Counted from the stretch's first letter, positions 9,134-18,286 are shown. The stretch is DNA of 64,000 nucleotides from Pseudomonas gingeri (GCF_013386165.1 NZ_JACAOS010000016.1:708056-772055), one strand, 5' to 3'. Notes: a model not told the origin generated them from the sequence alone. Translations and numbers: made by a program.

Positions 9134-10471
9134 TCAGAAATCGTGATCGGCGTTATCCGGGTTCAGATCGGTGATGCCCAGCTTGGCCGCCGCCTGCTCG
9201 ATGGAGCCGGTCTGCTTGACCAGTGCCGAGATGGCGTCGCGCACGATCTTGTTACCGGGCTCGTTGCCGGCGGCGATCAACTGGTCGTAGTGCTCACCCT
9301 TGTTGGCGTGGTCGACCATGATCTGGATCTTGGCTTCGGTGGCTTGCAGATCGTTCTTCAGCGCTGCGTCGGTTGCCGGGTCGGCCTTGGCCACCAGGGA
9401 GGACAGGCTCGGGCCGGTCAGCTGGGTGCCATCAGTACGGGTGTATTCACCCAGGTAGACGTTGCGAATGCCCTTGGCATCGTAGAAGTGCGAGTTATGA
9501 GTGTTGTCGCTGAAGCAGTCCTGCTCGTCTTCCGGGGAGTTGGCTTCCAGCGATACCTTCATGCGTTCGCCCGCCAGTTCACCGAGGGACAGGCTGCCCA
9601 TGCCGAAGAGCATTTTGCGCAGGCCACTTTCAGCCGGCTCGGCTTCCAGGCTGGCGCGATAGTTGTCGGGCACATCCGGTTTCCAGTTGCCGACCATTTC
9701 TTCCAGGTCGTTGACCAGCAGTTGGGTCACGGCCTTGAGGTAGGCGCGGCGACGGTCGTTGTGACCGCCGGTGGCGCCAGGACCTTCCAGGTAGTCAGAG
9801 GCCGGGCGGTTGCCGGCGCCAGGGCCGGTGCCGTTCAGGTCCTGGCCCCAGAGCAGGAATTCGATGGCGTGATAGCCGGTGGCGACGTTGGCCTCGGAAC
9901 CACCCAGCTCGTTCAGGCTGGCAAGTTTTTCCGGGGTGATTTCGCTGACATCGACCTTGTCTTCACCGACCTGGATCTGCGGGTTGGCGATGATATTGGC
10001 GGTTGCGGCCGGGTTGCCCAGGGCATGTTCGTAGGAGGCGTCGACGTAGTCGATCAGGCCTTCATCCAGCGGCCAGGCGTTCACCTGACCTTCCCAGTCG
10101 TCGATGATGGTGTTGCCGAAGCGGAACACTTCACTTTGCAGGTACGGCACACGCGCGGCGATCCAGGCCGTGCGGGCGGCCTTGAGGGTCTCTGCGTTCG
10201 GCTTGGCGAGGAAGGCATCGACAGCGGTCTGCAGGTCCTTCGCGGTGGATTCGGCATCGCTGAACACGGCGAAGACGATCTCGGTGTAGTGGGCAACCAC
10301 GGCCTTGGCAGCGGTTTCATCGACTTTCACCGTGGCATCGCCATCGGATGCCTGGGCAGCAGCGGGTGCCTGGCTGGCCGCTGTGGCGTTTTCCTTGTCC
10401 TTGTCGCCACAACCGGCGAGGGCGATGGCAATGGCCAACAAACTGGCGGTAGCCAGGGGCATGCGAATCAT
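9134..10471 (-). CDS. icmP: Imelysin-family lipoprotein, iron-uptake/IcmP-like, first gene of operon
   Basis: The start at 10471 (MIRMPLATA...) is chosen because it gives a normal lipoprotein signal (LAGC) with an AGG-type site 9 bases upstream; 445 residues result. The imelysin metal motif is intact in GYHAIEFLLWG (His and Glu present). The family includes P. aeruginosa PA4370/IcmP, which has the same neighbours (di-heme, imelysin and DUF1513 genes one way, bifA and sodB the other). It was first described as a metalloprotease, but the structural literature favours iron binding. A Fur-like box lies 64 bases upstream. Confidence 0.87.
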   Translation of the reverse strand: MIRMPLATASLLAIAIALAGCGDKDKENATAASQAPAAAQASDGDATVKVDETAAKAVVAHYTEIVFAVFSDAESTAKDLQTAVDAFLAKPNAETLKAARTAWIAARVPYLQSEVFRFGNTIIDDWEGQVNAWPLDEGLIDYVDASYEHALGNPAATANIIANPQIQVGEDKVDVSEITPEKLASLNELGGSEANVATGYHAIEFLLWGQDLNGTGPGAGNRPASDYLEGPGATGGHNDRRRAYLKAVTQLLVNDLEEMVGNWKPDVPDNYRASLEAEPAESGLRKMLFGMGSLSLGELAGERMKVSLEANSPEDEQDCFSDNTHNSHFYDAKGIRNVYLGEYTRTDGTQLTGPSLSSLVAKADPATDAALKNDLQATEAKIQIMVDHANKGEHYDQLIAAGNEPGNKIVRDAISALVKQTGSIEQAAAKLGITDLNPDNADHDF

Positions 10472-10534
10472 GGCGAACATCCTGCTTCGAGAGGGTGGAT
10501 GGGGGCGCACGGCCCCGCAAAACCGGCACATGAT

Positions 10535-10553
10535 GCGAAGGATTTGCATTCTG
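10535..10553. promoter_or_regulatory. Candidate Fur box upstream of the imelysin operon
   Basis: Read on the minus strand, this 19-mer matches the Fur consensus at about 12 of 19 positions by eye and lies about 65 bases upstream of the first imelysin gene. The placement fits an iron-repressed promoter. Confidence 0.45.
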
Positions 10554-10644
10554 TGTAAAGGGCTTAGTGATTGAAATATTTGGTATTAAAACGGGAGTTG
10601 ATCCCATTGAATTTTGTGGCGACGAGCTTGTTTGCCTGGGGGAC

Positions 10645-12696
10645 TTACAAGATCGCCGCGTTGCTGCGCTGTGCCTGCTTGAGGTACGCCGCCAGCTCGC
10701 GGGCCGGCAATGGTTTGCTGTAGTGGTAGCCCTGGCCTTCGTGGCAACCTTCGGAAATGATATAGGCCTCCTGCTCGACGGTTTCCACGCCCTCGGCGAT
10801 GACCTGCATGCCCAGGCTCTTGCCCAGCTGGATGATCGCCCGGACGATGGTCGCATCGTCATCGTCATCGAGCAGGTCCTGGACGAAGCTCTTGTCGATC
10901 TTGATCTTGTCCAGTGGCAGGCTCTTGAGATAACTCAGGGACGAGTAGCCGGTGCCGAAGTCGTCGATGGCGATCAGAGCGCCGGAGCGACGCAGGCTCA
11001 GCAGGTGCTGAGCGGCGGTGCTGATGTCTTCCATCAGGCCGGTCTCGGTGACTTCCAGCTCCAGGCTGCGCGGTGGCAGGCGGTACATCTGCAGGAGATT
11101 GTTGACCACCCGCGGCAGCTCGGCGTGGTGCAACTGCACGGTGGACAGGTTGACCGCCATGCGCAGGTCGGTGAAGCCCTGGTCGTGCCATTCGCGCAAC
11201 TGGCGGCAGGCCTGGTCCAGCACCCACTCGCCGATGGCGATGATGGTGCCGTTCTGCTCGGCCAGGGGAATGAACAGGTCCGGCGGTACCAGGCCGTGTT
11301 CCGGGTGCTGCCAGCGGATCAGCGCCTCGACGCCCACCACCCGATGATCGCGGTAGCTGATCTGCGGCTGGTAGACCAGGTAGAACTGATTGCGGTTGAG
11401 GGCTTCGCGCAGGTCTTTTTCCAGTTCACGACGGCGGCGCATTTCACTGTCGACGCTGGCGATATAGAACTGATAGCGGTTGCGCGAACGGGTCTTGGCC
11501 AGGGTCATGGTCTGTTCGGCTTTCTGCAACAGCTTCTCGGTGCTGTCGCCGTCTTCCGGGAACAAGGTGATGCCAATGGTGGCGCGCAGGCGGATTTCCT
11601 GGTGATCGAGGGCAAACGCCGCTTCCAGATCGTCGAGGATGCTCTGCGCCAATTCGGCCGCTTCATAGGGTTGTTCTATATCGGCCTGGACCAGGGCGAA
11701 CTGGTCGCCGCCCAGCCGGGCCAGGGCGCCGAGGCGGCCGCTGTGGGCGCGCAAGCGGTCGGCCAGGGCCAGCAGCAGTTGGTCGCCGACCTGGTAGCTG
11801 AATTGTTCGTTGATGCCCTTGAAGTCGTCCAGACCCACGCAAAGTACCGCGACCCGACGTTGCAGGCGGCCGGCATCGACCAGGATCTTGTCCAGTTGCT
11901 GCTGCAACTGCTGGCGATTGGGCAGGCCAGTGAGGAAGTCGTACTGGGCCATGCGCAGCAGGCTGTTTTCCGCCTCGTGACGCAGGTGGGTATTGCGCTC
12001 GATGGAGGCCAGCAACTGGTTGGCGGTGTTGACCCAGATGCCCAACTCGTTCTTTTCATGGCCCCTGAGCTGGGGCAACTGGTGTTCGCTGGGGCGATCC
12101 GGGTTGACGTTGCTCAGGTGTTCGATGATCCGTGACAGCGGTTTGGTCAGCAGCCAGTGATAGACCAGATACAGCACCAGGCCGAGGAACAGCGCGCGCA
12201 GCACGCCGGAAATAAAGATGATCACCGAGTTGACCAGGAAACCCTGGCCATAGGTGGCGGTGTCGAGGGTGATGCTCAGGTCGCCGTAATACTCGCTGTA
12301 GGGGCCGCGACCGACCAGTTGGGTGCTGAAGGTGCTTTCCTGGCCGAGGATCGGGTCGGTCAGCCAACGGCTGGAAGATTTTTGCAGATTGCGGGATTTT
12401 TCCGCGAGCATCGCCTCGTTGGGATGGCCGATGGAAGCCATGCGCACGGCATCATCCTGGAACAGGCCTTCGATAACCTGCATGCCCATCTCGCGGTCGA
12501 GGCTGTAGACGGCCTGGGTCGAAGGGTCGCGGAACATGTCGAGGATGCGCTGGGCGTCGCTGGCCACGGCCTGCCGAGTCTTGTAGGCATCAAAGACGAT
12601 CTGCGCACAGCTCAGCACAGCGCCGACGATCAGCGCCGAAAGCAGCACGACCCGGAGCAACTTCACCGACAAGCTGTTCTTGAGTTCCAGCTTCAA
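10645..12696 (-). CDS. bifA: Cyclic-di-GMP phosphodiesterase BifA (degenerate GGDEF plus EAL)
   Basis: 683 residues. An N-terminal transmembrane helix (about 10-30), a periplasmic sensor, a second helix (about 155-180) and a HAMP-like linker lead to a GGDEF domain whose signature is GGDQF (329-333), as in BifA, so cyclase activity is not expected. The C-terminal EAL domain has EAL at 457-459 and an intact DDFGTGYSSL loop, so c-di-GMP hydrolysis is likely. In P. aeruginosa BifA represses biofilm and promotes swarming, and its gene also lies beside sodB and the imelysin operon. It is transcribed alone. Confidence 0.93.
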   Translation of the reverse strand: MKLELKNSLSVKLLRVVLLSALIVGAVLSCAQIVFDAYKTRQAVASDAQRILDMFRDPSTQAVYSLDREMGMQVIEGLFQDDAVRMASIGHPNEAMLAEKSRNLQKSSSRWLTDPILGQESTFSTQLVGRGPYSEYYGDLSITLDTATYGQGFLVNSVIIFISGVLRALFLGLVLYLVYHWLLTKPLSRIIEHLSNVNPDRPSEHQLPQLRGHEKNELGIWVNTANQLLASIERNTHLRHEAENSLLRMAQYDFLTGLPNRQQLQQQLDKILVDAGRLQRRVAVLCVGLDDFKGINEQFSYQVGDQLLLALADRLRAHSGRLGALARLGGDQFALVQADIEQPYEAAELAQSILDDLEAAFALDHQEIRLRATIGITLFPEDGDSTEKLLQKAEQTMTLAKTRSRNRYQFYIASVDSEMRRRRELEKDLREALNRNQFYLVYQPQISYRDHRVVGVEALIRWQHPEHGLVPPDLFIPLAEQNGTIIAIGEWVLDQACRQLREWHDQGFTDLRMAVNLSTVQLHHAELPRVVNNLLQMYRLPPRSLELEVTETGLMEDISTAAQHLLSLRRSGALIAIDDFGTGYSSLSYLKSLPLDKIKIDKSFVQDLLDDDDDATIVRAIIQLGKSLGMQVIAEGVETVEQEAYIISEGCHEGQGYHYSKPLPARELAAYLKQAQRSNAAIL

Positions 12697-12936
12697 AGGG
12701 TTATTCCTTGTTCCGTGCGGATGGCATCAAGTTGCCATGAGTATTGGCAATCCGGCCCGCTCAGTCAAAGGGACAATGCGAGCGGCGAGAACCTGTGCTC
12801 ATGCTTGGCCGGTCAAGCGGTTCCCGGGCTCTTCGGACCATTGATACTGTGTCGGTCGCCCAAGCCGTCTACTTGAGGGGACGGCGCGTTATTTTCCCGG
12901 ATTATTCAGATTAGTTCCTGGCGGCACGGCAGGCAT

Positions 12937-12965
12937 AAAAAAACCCGGCGAGGCCGGGTTTTTTT
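12937..12965 (-). terminator. Rho-independent terminator of sodB
   Basis: Hairpin AAACCCGGC / GCCGGGTTT with a 3-base loop, flanked by A and T runs, 18 bases past the sodB stop. The symmetry would let it act on both strands. Confidence 0.88.
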
Positions 12966-12982
12966 GCGAAGCGGGTTCAATC

Positions 12983-13579
12983 TCAAGCGGTGAAGGCTTT
13001 GCCTTCGAACTGCTCGGCGACGAATTTCCAGTTCACCAGGTTCCAGAACGCCTCGACATATTTCGGACGAACGTTGCGGTAGTCGATGTAGTAGGCGTGT
13101 TCCCAGACGTCGCAGGTCAGCAGCGGGGTGTCGCCGCTGGTCAGCGGGTTGCCGGCGCCGATGGTGCTGGCCAGGGCCAGGGAACCGTCAGCCTTTTTCA
13201 CCAGCCAGCCCCAACCGGAACCGAAGGTGCCGACGGAAGTCTTGGTGAACTCTTCCTTGAACTTGTCGAAGGAACCGAACGCGGCGTTGATGGCTTCAGC
13301 CAGCTTGCCGGTCGGTTGACCGCCGGCGTTTGGCGCCAGGCAGTTCCAGTAGAAAGTGTGGTTCCAGACTTGAGCGGCGTTGTTGAAGATGCCGCCGGAG
13401 GAAGATTTGACGATTTCTTCCAGGGTCTTGCCTTCGAACTCGGTGCCTGGCACCAGGTTGTTCAGGTTCACGACGTAGGTGTTGTGGTGCTTGTCGTGGT
13501 GGAACTCCAGGGTTTCCTTGGAGATGTGCGGCTGCAGGGCATCATGTGCATAAGGCAGCGGAGGCAATTCGAAAGCCAT
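12983..13579 (-). CDS. sodB: Iron superoxide dismutase SodB
   Basis: The start at 13579 (MAFELPPLPYAHDALQP) is preceded by a good AGGAG site and gives 198 residues, the usual Fe-SOD length. It converts superoxide to oxygen and hydrogen peroxide in the cytoplasm. Metal ligands by family alignment are His27 (in EFHHDKHH), the His of WNHTFYW, and the Asp and last His of DVWEHAYYID. Gln in the NAAQVWNH region and the GSGWGWLV segment fit the iron type. It is monocistronic with its own terminator. Confidence 0.96.
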   Translation of the reverse strand: MAFELPPLPYAHDALQPHISKETLEFHHDKHHNTYVVNLNNLVPGTEFEGKTLEEIVKSSSGGIFNNAAQVWNHTFYWNCLAPNAGGQPTGKLAEAINAAFGSFDKFKEEFTKTSVGTFGSGWGWLVKKADGSLALASTIGAGNPLTSGDTPLLTCDVWEHAYYIDYRNVRPKYVEAFWNLVNWKFVAEQFEGKAFTA

Positions 13580-13758
13580 GGTGATTCTCCTAATCAGGTC
13601 AGTTGCGGTGAGCGCAAGGCCGATCACGGCGGCCATACTGGCGTGCGCCGGGGAGTTTGTACTCTTTGCGGCGCAAGACTCGGATCATAGCACCGGGGTC
13701 GCGGCTTAACCACGCAACAACTGTGTGGGATAGAGGTTCCAGAGCCTTTTGTCACGGA

Positions 13759-14361
13759 TCAACCGGCCTTGATCAGTTGGGCGGCGACACTGAACATCAT
13801 GATTGCCACCAGCAGGTCGAGCAGGCGCCAGGTGGCCGGGCGAGCCAGCCAGGGGGCCAGCCACGCTGCGCCCAAGGCCAGGCTGAAGAACCACAGCAGC
13901 GAGGCGCTGGCCGCGCCGACCACGTAGGCGCCGGGCTCGGTTTGCTGGGCGCCCAGGGAGCCGATCAGCAATACGGTGTCGAGGTACACGTGGGGGTTGA
14001 GCAGGGTCACCGCCAGGGCGCTGAGCAATACTGCGCGCAATGACCGTAGGGTTTGGCCGGCGCCTTGTTGCAGGCTCTGGCGCGAGAAGGCCCGGCGCAG
14101 TGCCAGGCTGGCGTACCAGAGCAGAAAAGCGGCGCCGCCCCAGCGGGCAATCGCCAGCAGCGTCGGGTTGTGTGCCAGGACGCTGGCCAGTCCGAAGACC
14201 CCCGCCGCCACCAGGATTGCATCGCAGAGCACGCACAGGGCTGCCACCGGCAGATGATGTTCGCGGCGCAGGCTCTGGGCCAGGACAAAGGCGTTCTGCG
14301 TGCCGATCGCCATGATCAGGCCGGCGGCCACCAGCATGCCATTCAGATAGCTTTGCCACAT
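13759..14361 (-). CDS. LysE/ArgO-family amino-acid exporter
   Basis: 200 residues from an ATG at 14361 that has a GGGGAG site. Hydrophobic throughout, with about six membrane helices and the LysE-family opening GLIMAIGTQNAFVLAQSL plus LLNPHVYLDTVLLIG. It should export basic amino acids (arginine or lysine). The ACT-domain gene ends 5 bases upstream and argP is divergent beyond that, matching the E. coli ArgP-argO pairing in which ArgP activates the exporter. Substrate is inferred. Confidence 0.88.
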   Translation of the reverse strand: MWQSYLNGMLVAAGLIMAIGTQNAFVLAQSLRREHHLPVAALCVLCDAILVAAGVFGLASVLAHNPTLLAIARWGGAAFLLWYASLALRRAFSRQSLQQGAGQTLRSLRAVLLSALAVTLLNPHVYLDTVLLIGSLGAQQTEPGAYVVGAASASLLWFFSLALGAAWLAPWLARPATWRLLDLLVAIMMFSVAAQLIKAG

Positions 14362-14366
14362 GACGG

Positions 14367-14768
14367 CTACTCCCCGTGTTCGGCCAATTGCCGCAAGACC
14401 TGCAGGGCGCGCTCGGCGTCGGCGCGTCCGACGAACAGGTGGTCGTGGTAATAACCGGCGATCACGTTGCAACTGATGCCGGCCTTGCCCAGGGCGCCGG
14501 CGAAGGCGGCCGTAAGGCCGACCGCTGCCAGGGCCGAGTGCACGTTGAGGGTGATCCAGGCGGCCAGGTAATCGAACGGCAGGCCCAGGGCCTCGGCGTC
14601 TTCACGGCTAATGATCACGGTCAGGCCTTCGCGTTCGCGAAAGCTGCCGATGGGCTCGCGGCCCTTGAGCAGGCTGGCGTCGGCCAGGCTGCAGAAAACG
14701 TAGTCACCTTCGTTGAGTTCGGGGCTCATGCTGCGCAGCAGCACGCTCAGGGAAGTTTCGCCGGCCAT
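14367..14768 (-). CDS. ACT-domain protein upstream of the exporter
   Basis: The best start is the ATG at 14768 (MAGETSLSVLLRSMSP), which has a GAGGA site and gives 133 residues; upstream in-frame codons would run into the promoter region. The C-terminal half (WITLNVHSALAAVGLTAAFA, then NVIAGYYHDHLFV) is a typical ACT fold that binds amino acids. No enzyme domain is attached. It shares an operon with the LysE-type gene and may sense its substrate. No specific function is known to me. Confidence 0.8.
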   Translation of the reverse strand: MAGETSLSVLLRSMSPELNEGDYVFCSLADASLLKGREPIGSFREREGLTVIISREDAEALGLPFDYLAAWITLNVHSALAAVGLTAAFAGALGKAGISCNVIAGYYHDHLFVGRADAERALQVLRQLAEHGE

Positions 14769-14863
14769 GTCGATGTCCTCGGATAAGCAGTGGATGTGGG
14801 CATTCTGCGGGGCGATGTTGTATAAGAAAAACCAATAGTGCTGATCGCTCATTAGGAAAACTG

Positions 14864-15757
14864 ATGTTCGACTATAAATTGCTTTCTGCCCTGGCGGCCG
14901 TGGTCGAGCAGGCCGGCTTCGAGCGAGCGGCCCAGGTGCTGGGTTTATCGCAGTCGGCGATTTCCCAGCGGATCAAATTGCTCGAAGCCCGGGTTGGCCA
15001 ACCGGTGCTGGTGCGGGCTACGCCACCGAGCCCGACCGAGATCGGCCGGCGTCTGCTCAATCATGTGCAGCAGGTGCGCCTGCTTGAGCGCGATCTGCAA
15101 AGCCAGGTGCCGGCGCTGGATGAAGAAGGCCTGCCGGAACGCCTGCGCATCGCCCTGAATGCCGACAGCCTGGCGACCTGGTGGGGCGAGGCAGTGGGGG
15201 ATTTCTGTGCCCGCCAGCACCTGCTGCTGGACCTGGTGGTGGAGGACCAGACCGTGGGCCTCAAGCGCATGCGCGCCGGTGAGGTCGCCGCCTGCTTGTG
15301 CGCCAGCGAACGTCCGGTGGCCGGTGCGCGCAGTCTGCTGCTCGGGGCCATGCGTTACCGCGCGCTGGCCAGTCCGGCCTTTATCGCCCGGCACTTTCCA
15401 CGGGGCATCGATGTGCAGGCGCTGGTCCGGACCCCAGCCCTGGTGTTCGGCCCGGACGACTTCCTGCAGCACCGTTACCTGGCGGCACTGGGCGTGGAGG
15501 GCGGTTTCGAACATCATCTGTGCCCGTCATCGGAGGGCTTTATCCGTCTCACCGAAGCCGGCCTGGGCTGGGGGCTGGTGCCCGAATTACAGGTGCGCGA
15601 GCAGTTGGCCCGGGGCAGCCTGGTGGAATTGATCGCGGATAAAACCATCGATGTGCCGTTGTACTGGCATCATTGGCGCAATGGCGGGCAATTGCTCGGG
15701 CAGTTGACCGAGCACCTGGCGCGTTCGGCGGCGCAATGCTTGGTGCCTCTGGCGTGA
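14864..15757 (+). CDS. argP: LysR-type regulator ArgP (IciA)
   Basis: 297 residues. The N-terminal helix-turn-helix is clear (AAQVLGLSQSAISQRIKLLE, residues about 22-41), followed by a LysR substrate-binding domain. In E. coli ArgP senses lysine/arginine and activates the argO exporter. Here it is divergent from the ACT-domain/LysE pair across a 95-base gap, where its operator should lie. I did not find a definite T-N11-A dyad by eye. Confidence 0.9.
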   Translation: MFDYKLLSALAAVVEQAGFERAAQVLGLSQSAISQRIKLLEARVGQPVLVRATPPSPTEIGRRLLNHVQQVRLLERDLQSQVPALDEEGLPERLRIALNADSLATWWGEAVGDFCARQHLLLDLVVEDQTVGLKRMRAGEVAACLCASERPVAGARSLLLGAMRYRALASPAFIARHFPRGIDVQALVRTPALVFGPDDFLQHRYLAALGVEGGFEHHLCPSSEGFIRLTEAGLGWGLVPELQVREQLARGSLVELIADKTIDVPLYWHHWRNGGQLLGQLTEHLARSAAQCLVPLA

Positions 15758-15809
15758 CGGGCAGCGTTTAAGTAGCAGGCAACACGAATCAAGGCATTTG
15801 GAGCACGAC

Positions 15810-16808
15810 ATGAAAATTCTGGTCACCGGCGCGAGCGGCTTTATCGGCGGGCGCTTTGCGCGTTGCGCCCTGGAGCAGGGCTTTGAGGTGCGGGTCAATG
15901 GACGCCGGGCCGAGAGCGTCGAGCATCTGGTGCGGCGTGGTGCCGAGTTCGTCCAGGGCGACCTGAGCGACCCGCAACTGGTGCGTGAGTTGTGCCACGG
16001 TGTCGAAGCCGTGGTGCATTGCGCCGGTGCGGTGGGCTTGTGGGGCCGTTACCAGGAATTCCACCAGGGCAATGTGCTGGTCACCGAGAATGTGGTCGAG
16101 GCGTGCCTTAAACAACAGGTTCGGCGCCTGGTGCATTTGTCGTCGCCCTCGATCTATTTCGACGGTCGCTCGCACCAGGGCTTGACCGAGGAGCAAGTGC
16201 CCAAGCGCTTCAAGCACCCTTATGCGGCCACCAAGTTCCTCGCCGAGCAGAAAGTCTTCGGCGCCCAGGAGTTTGGTCTCGAAGTCCTCGCGCTACGCCC
16301 GCGTTTTGTGACCGGGGCCGGCGACATGAGCATCTTCCCGCGGCTGCTGAAGATGCAGCGCAAGGGGCGCTTGTCGATTGTCGGCAACGGCCTGAACAAA
16401 GTCGATTTCACCAGCGTGCACAACCTCAACGAAGCCTTGCTGAGCAGCCTGCAGGTGGGCGACTCGGCCCTGGGCAAGGCTTACAATATCAGCAACGGCA
16501 CCCCCGTCCCGTTGTGGGATGTGGTGAACTACGTGATGCGCCAGATGCAGGTGTCGCAAGTAACTCGCTACCGCTCCTTTGGCCTGGCCTACAGCGTTGC
16601 GGCCTTGAACGAAAGTGCCTGTGCCCTCTGGCCGGGGCGCCCGGAGCCGACCTTGTCGCGCCTCGGCATGCAGGTCATGAACAAGGATTTCACCCTGGAC
16701 ATCAGCCGCGCACGGCATTATCTCGGTTACGACCCCAAGGTCAGCCTGTGGGCTGCCCTTGATGAGTTCTGTGCCTGGTGGAAAGCCCAGGAGCCGGTGG
16801 CCGTTTAA
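15810..16808 (+). CDS. NAD-dependent epimerase/dehydratase (extended SDR)
   Basis: 332 residues from the ATG at 15810 with GGAG 7 bases upstream. The N-terminal Rossmann motif is GASGFIGG (about 8-15) and the catalytic pair is YAATK, so an extended short-chain dehydrogenase/epimerase. The C-terminal region resembles 3-beta-hydroxysteroid-type or dihydroflavonol-reductase-like SDRs, but I cannot assign a substrate. A homologous oxidoreductase gene follows iciA in P. aeruginosa. A 10-base-stem hairpin follows the stop. Confidence 0.82.
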   Translation: MKILVTGASGFIGGRFARCALEQGFEVRVNGRRAESVEHLVRRGAEFVQGDLSDPQLVRELCHGVEAVVHCAGAVGLWGRYQEFHQGNVLVTENVVEACLKQQVRRLVHLSSPSIYFDGRSHQGLTEEQVPKRFKHPYAATKFLAEQKVFGAQEFGLEVLALRPRFVTGAGDMSIFPRLLKMQRKGRLSIVGNGLNKVDFTSVHNLNEALLSSLQVGDSALGKAYNISNGTPVPLWDVVNYVMRQMQVSQVTRYRSFGLAYSVAALNESACALWPGRPEPTLSRLGMQVMNKDFTLDISRARHYLGYDPKVSLWAALDEFCAWWKAQEPVAV

Positions 16809-16823
16809 ATATTCGGTTACCGA

Positions 16824-16845
16824 CTGAACCGGGTTCCCGGTTCAG
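16824..16845 (+). terminator. Hairpin after the SDR gene
   Basis: Perfect 10-base stem CTGAACCGGG / CCCGGTTCAG with a 2-base loop, 15 bases past the stop. No T run follows, so it may be a weak or Rho-assisted terminator. Confidence 0.5.
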
Positions 16846-16920
16846 GGTCGATCAGAGCGGCGGGTGAGGGGGGTATACTCGCCGCATTTCGCTATCACTG
16901 CGGTTCAGAAAGGTTCCTTC

Positions 16921-17775
16921 ATGCGTAACGATGCCAACGACGATTTTGATGATGTGCCCAGCCTGCGTGCCGATGCGGACGACCATGATGATCATGCCGC
17001 GCCCGCGCCCGTGCGTGAACGCAGCCGTGCCCAGGTCGCGGCCACGCCGCGGTTGAAGGTCAAGGTACCGAGCACGGGTCCGCTGTGGGCGCTGGTCGGG
17101 GCCTTGTTCATTGCCTTCGCCGGGTTGGCCTGGTGGAGCTTCCAGCAGATCTCCCTGATGGAGCAGCAGTTGGTAGCAACCCAGGAAAGTTTCGCGCGTA
17201 TCAGCGAAGACGCGGCGGGGCGTTTGCAGGCGATTTCCGGGAAGGTGGTGGCCAGCGAGTCGAGCGTCAACAGTGACAGCGAAGCGCTGAAGTTGCAGAT
17301 CCGCCAGCTTGAAGGCAAGTTGCTCGAGCAGGGCAAGCAGCAGCAGGGCGTTGCCGGTCAGGCGACCGGCCTTGACCAACGCTTGCAACAGATGAGCGCA
17401 CTGACGGCGGACCAGCAGACCGCCAATACCCAGTTGCAGGCCCAGGTGAAAAGCCTGACGGCGGAACTGGCCGCTGTGAAGGCTGGCCAGGGCGATGCGG
17501 GCAAGCTCGATGCGCAAGTGAAGAGCAACGCCGCCGAGATTGCCGCCTTGAAAAAGCAGGGCAACAGCAGCGCGGCGGTCGAGCGTATCGAGCAGGAACT
17601 GATTGTGCTCAAGAGCGAGCAGGACAACCGTCAGGCTGCGGCTGGGCAGGCAGGCGGGCAGGCGGGCTCCAACACGGCGGAGTTCGATGCGTTCCGTGGG
17701 CAGGTCACGCGTAACATCACCACCCTGCAGAACCAGATCCAGAACCTGCAGGAGCAGATCACCGCAAAACCCTGA
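16921..17775 (+). CDS. Single-pass membrane coiled-coil protein, function unknown
   Basis: 284 residues from an ATG with AGAAAGG upstream. The first 60 residues are acidic, then basic, and cytoplasmic. One membrane helix follows (about 57-78, LWALVGALFIAFAGLAWWSF), then a long periplasmic coiled coil rich in Gln, Ala, Lys and Glu with heptad-like spacing to the end. This is the layout of a structural or tethering protein; it has no enzyme motif. It resembles proteins loosely labelled ATPase or chromosome-segregation-like, but no Walker motif is present. Confidence 0.75.
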   Translation: MRNDANDDFDDVPSLRADADDHDDHAAPAPVRERSRAQVAATPRLKVKVPSTGPLWALVGALFIAFAGLAWWSFQQISLMEQQLVATQESFARISEDAAGRLQAISGKVVASESSVNSDSEALKLQIRQLEGKLLEQGKQQQGVAGQATGLDQRLQQMSALTADQQTANTQLQAQVKSLTAELAAVKAGQGDAGKLDAQVKSNAAEIAALKKQGNSSAAVERIEQELIVLKSEQDNRQAAAGQAGGQAGSNTAEFDAFRGQVTRNITTLQNQIQNLQEQITAKP

Positions 17776-17874
17776 TTATTGCACCACGCTTGAGGGGCTC
17801 TTTGTGAACCAGCGGGTCGGCGGGGAATTTTTCGCTTCAGGGCACTCGTCGAGGGTTTCGCGGTCTGATCGGGT

Positions 17875-17898
17875 GTAGGCGGGCATTGGCCCGCCTAC
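17875..17898 (+). terminator. Hairpin between the coiled-coil gene and the lipoprotein gene
   Basis: Perfect 10-base stem GTAGGCGGGC / GCCCGCCTAC with loop ATTG. It lacks a T run. It lies 50 bases before the lipoprotein start, so it could terminate or act in that gene's leader. Confidence 0.45.
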
Positions 17899-17947
17899 GT
17901 CGGTCAGCATCGCTGTCCGGCGCCCTTTAGCGGTCCAGGAGGCCGCC

Positions 17948-18265
17948 ATGTGCCCTCGAATCCTTCTCGCTGCAAGCCTCTCCGTGCTGCTGTCCGCCTG
18001 CGTGCCCTACTACGACGGGGGCCCCGCCTACTATCGTTCCGATGTCTACACCGCTCCCGCCCCGGCCTATTACGGTGGTGGCGCCTACTACGGGCGCGGC
18101 TACTATGTGCCGGCGCCACGCTATTACGCACCCGCGCCGACTTACCGCCCTTATCCGAACCGAGGCTGGGGCTGGGATCGGTATCAATGGCGTGGTAACG
18201 GCGGCGATGGCGGTCACGGTCACCACGGCGGCGGTGGCCGTGGTCAGGGCGGTAGGGGGCGTTAG
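17948..18265 (+). CDS. Small Tyr/Gly/Pro-rich lipoprotein, function unknown
   Basis: 105 residues preceded by a strong AGGAGG. A lipobox (LLSAC, Cys18) follows a short signal. The mature part is a low-complexity series of Tyr-Tyr, Ala-Pro and Gly-Tyr units, and the tail is GGHGHHGGGGRGQGGRGR, rich in His, Gly and Arg. Such composition suggests an unstructured envelope protein and possibly a metal-binding tail; that is inference. It is probably expressed on its own. Confidence 0.75.
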   Translation: MCPRILLAASLSVLLSACVPYYDGGPAYYRSDVYTAPAPAYYGGGAYYGRGYYVPAPRYYAPAPTYRPYPNRGWGWDRYQWRGNGGDGGHGHHGGGGRGQGGRGR

Positions 18266-18286
18266 CCGGCCCCCTGGCGACGCCGT

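Noticed and set aside
16921..17775. Coiled-coil membrane protein as an SMC-like ATPase
   Set aside because: No Walker A, Walker B or signature motif is visible; the coiled coil alone does not support that.
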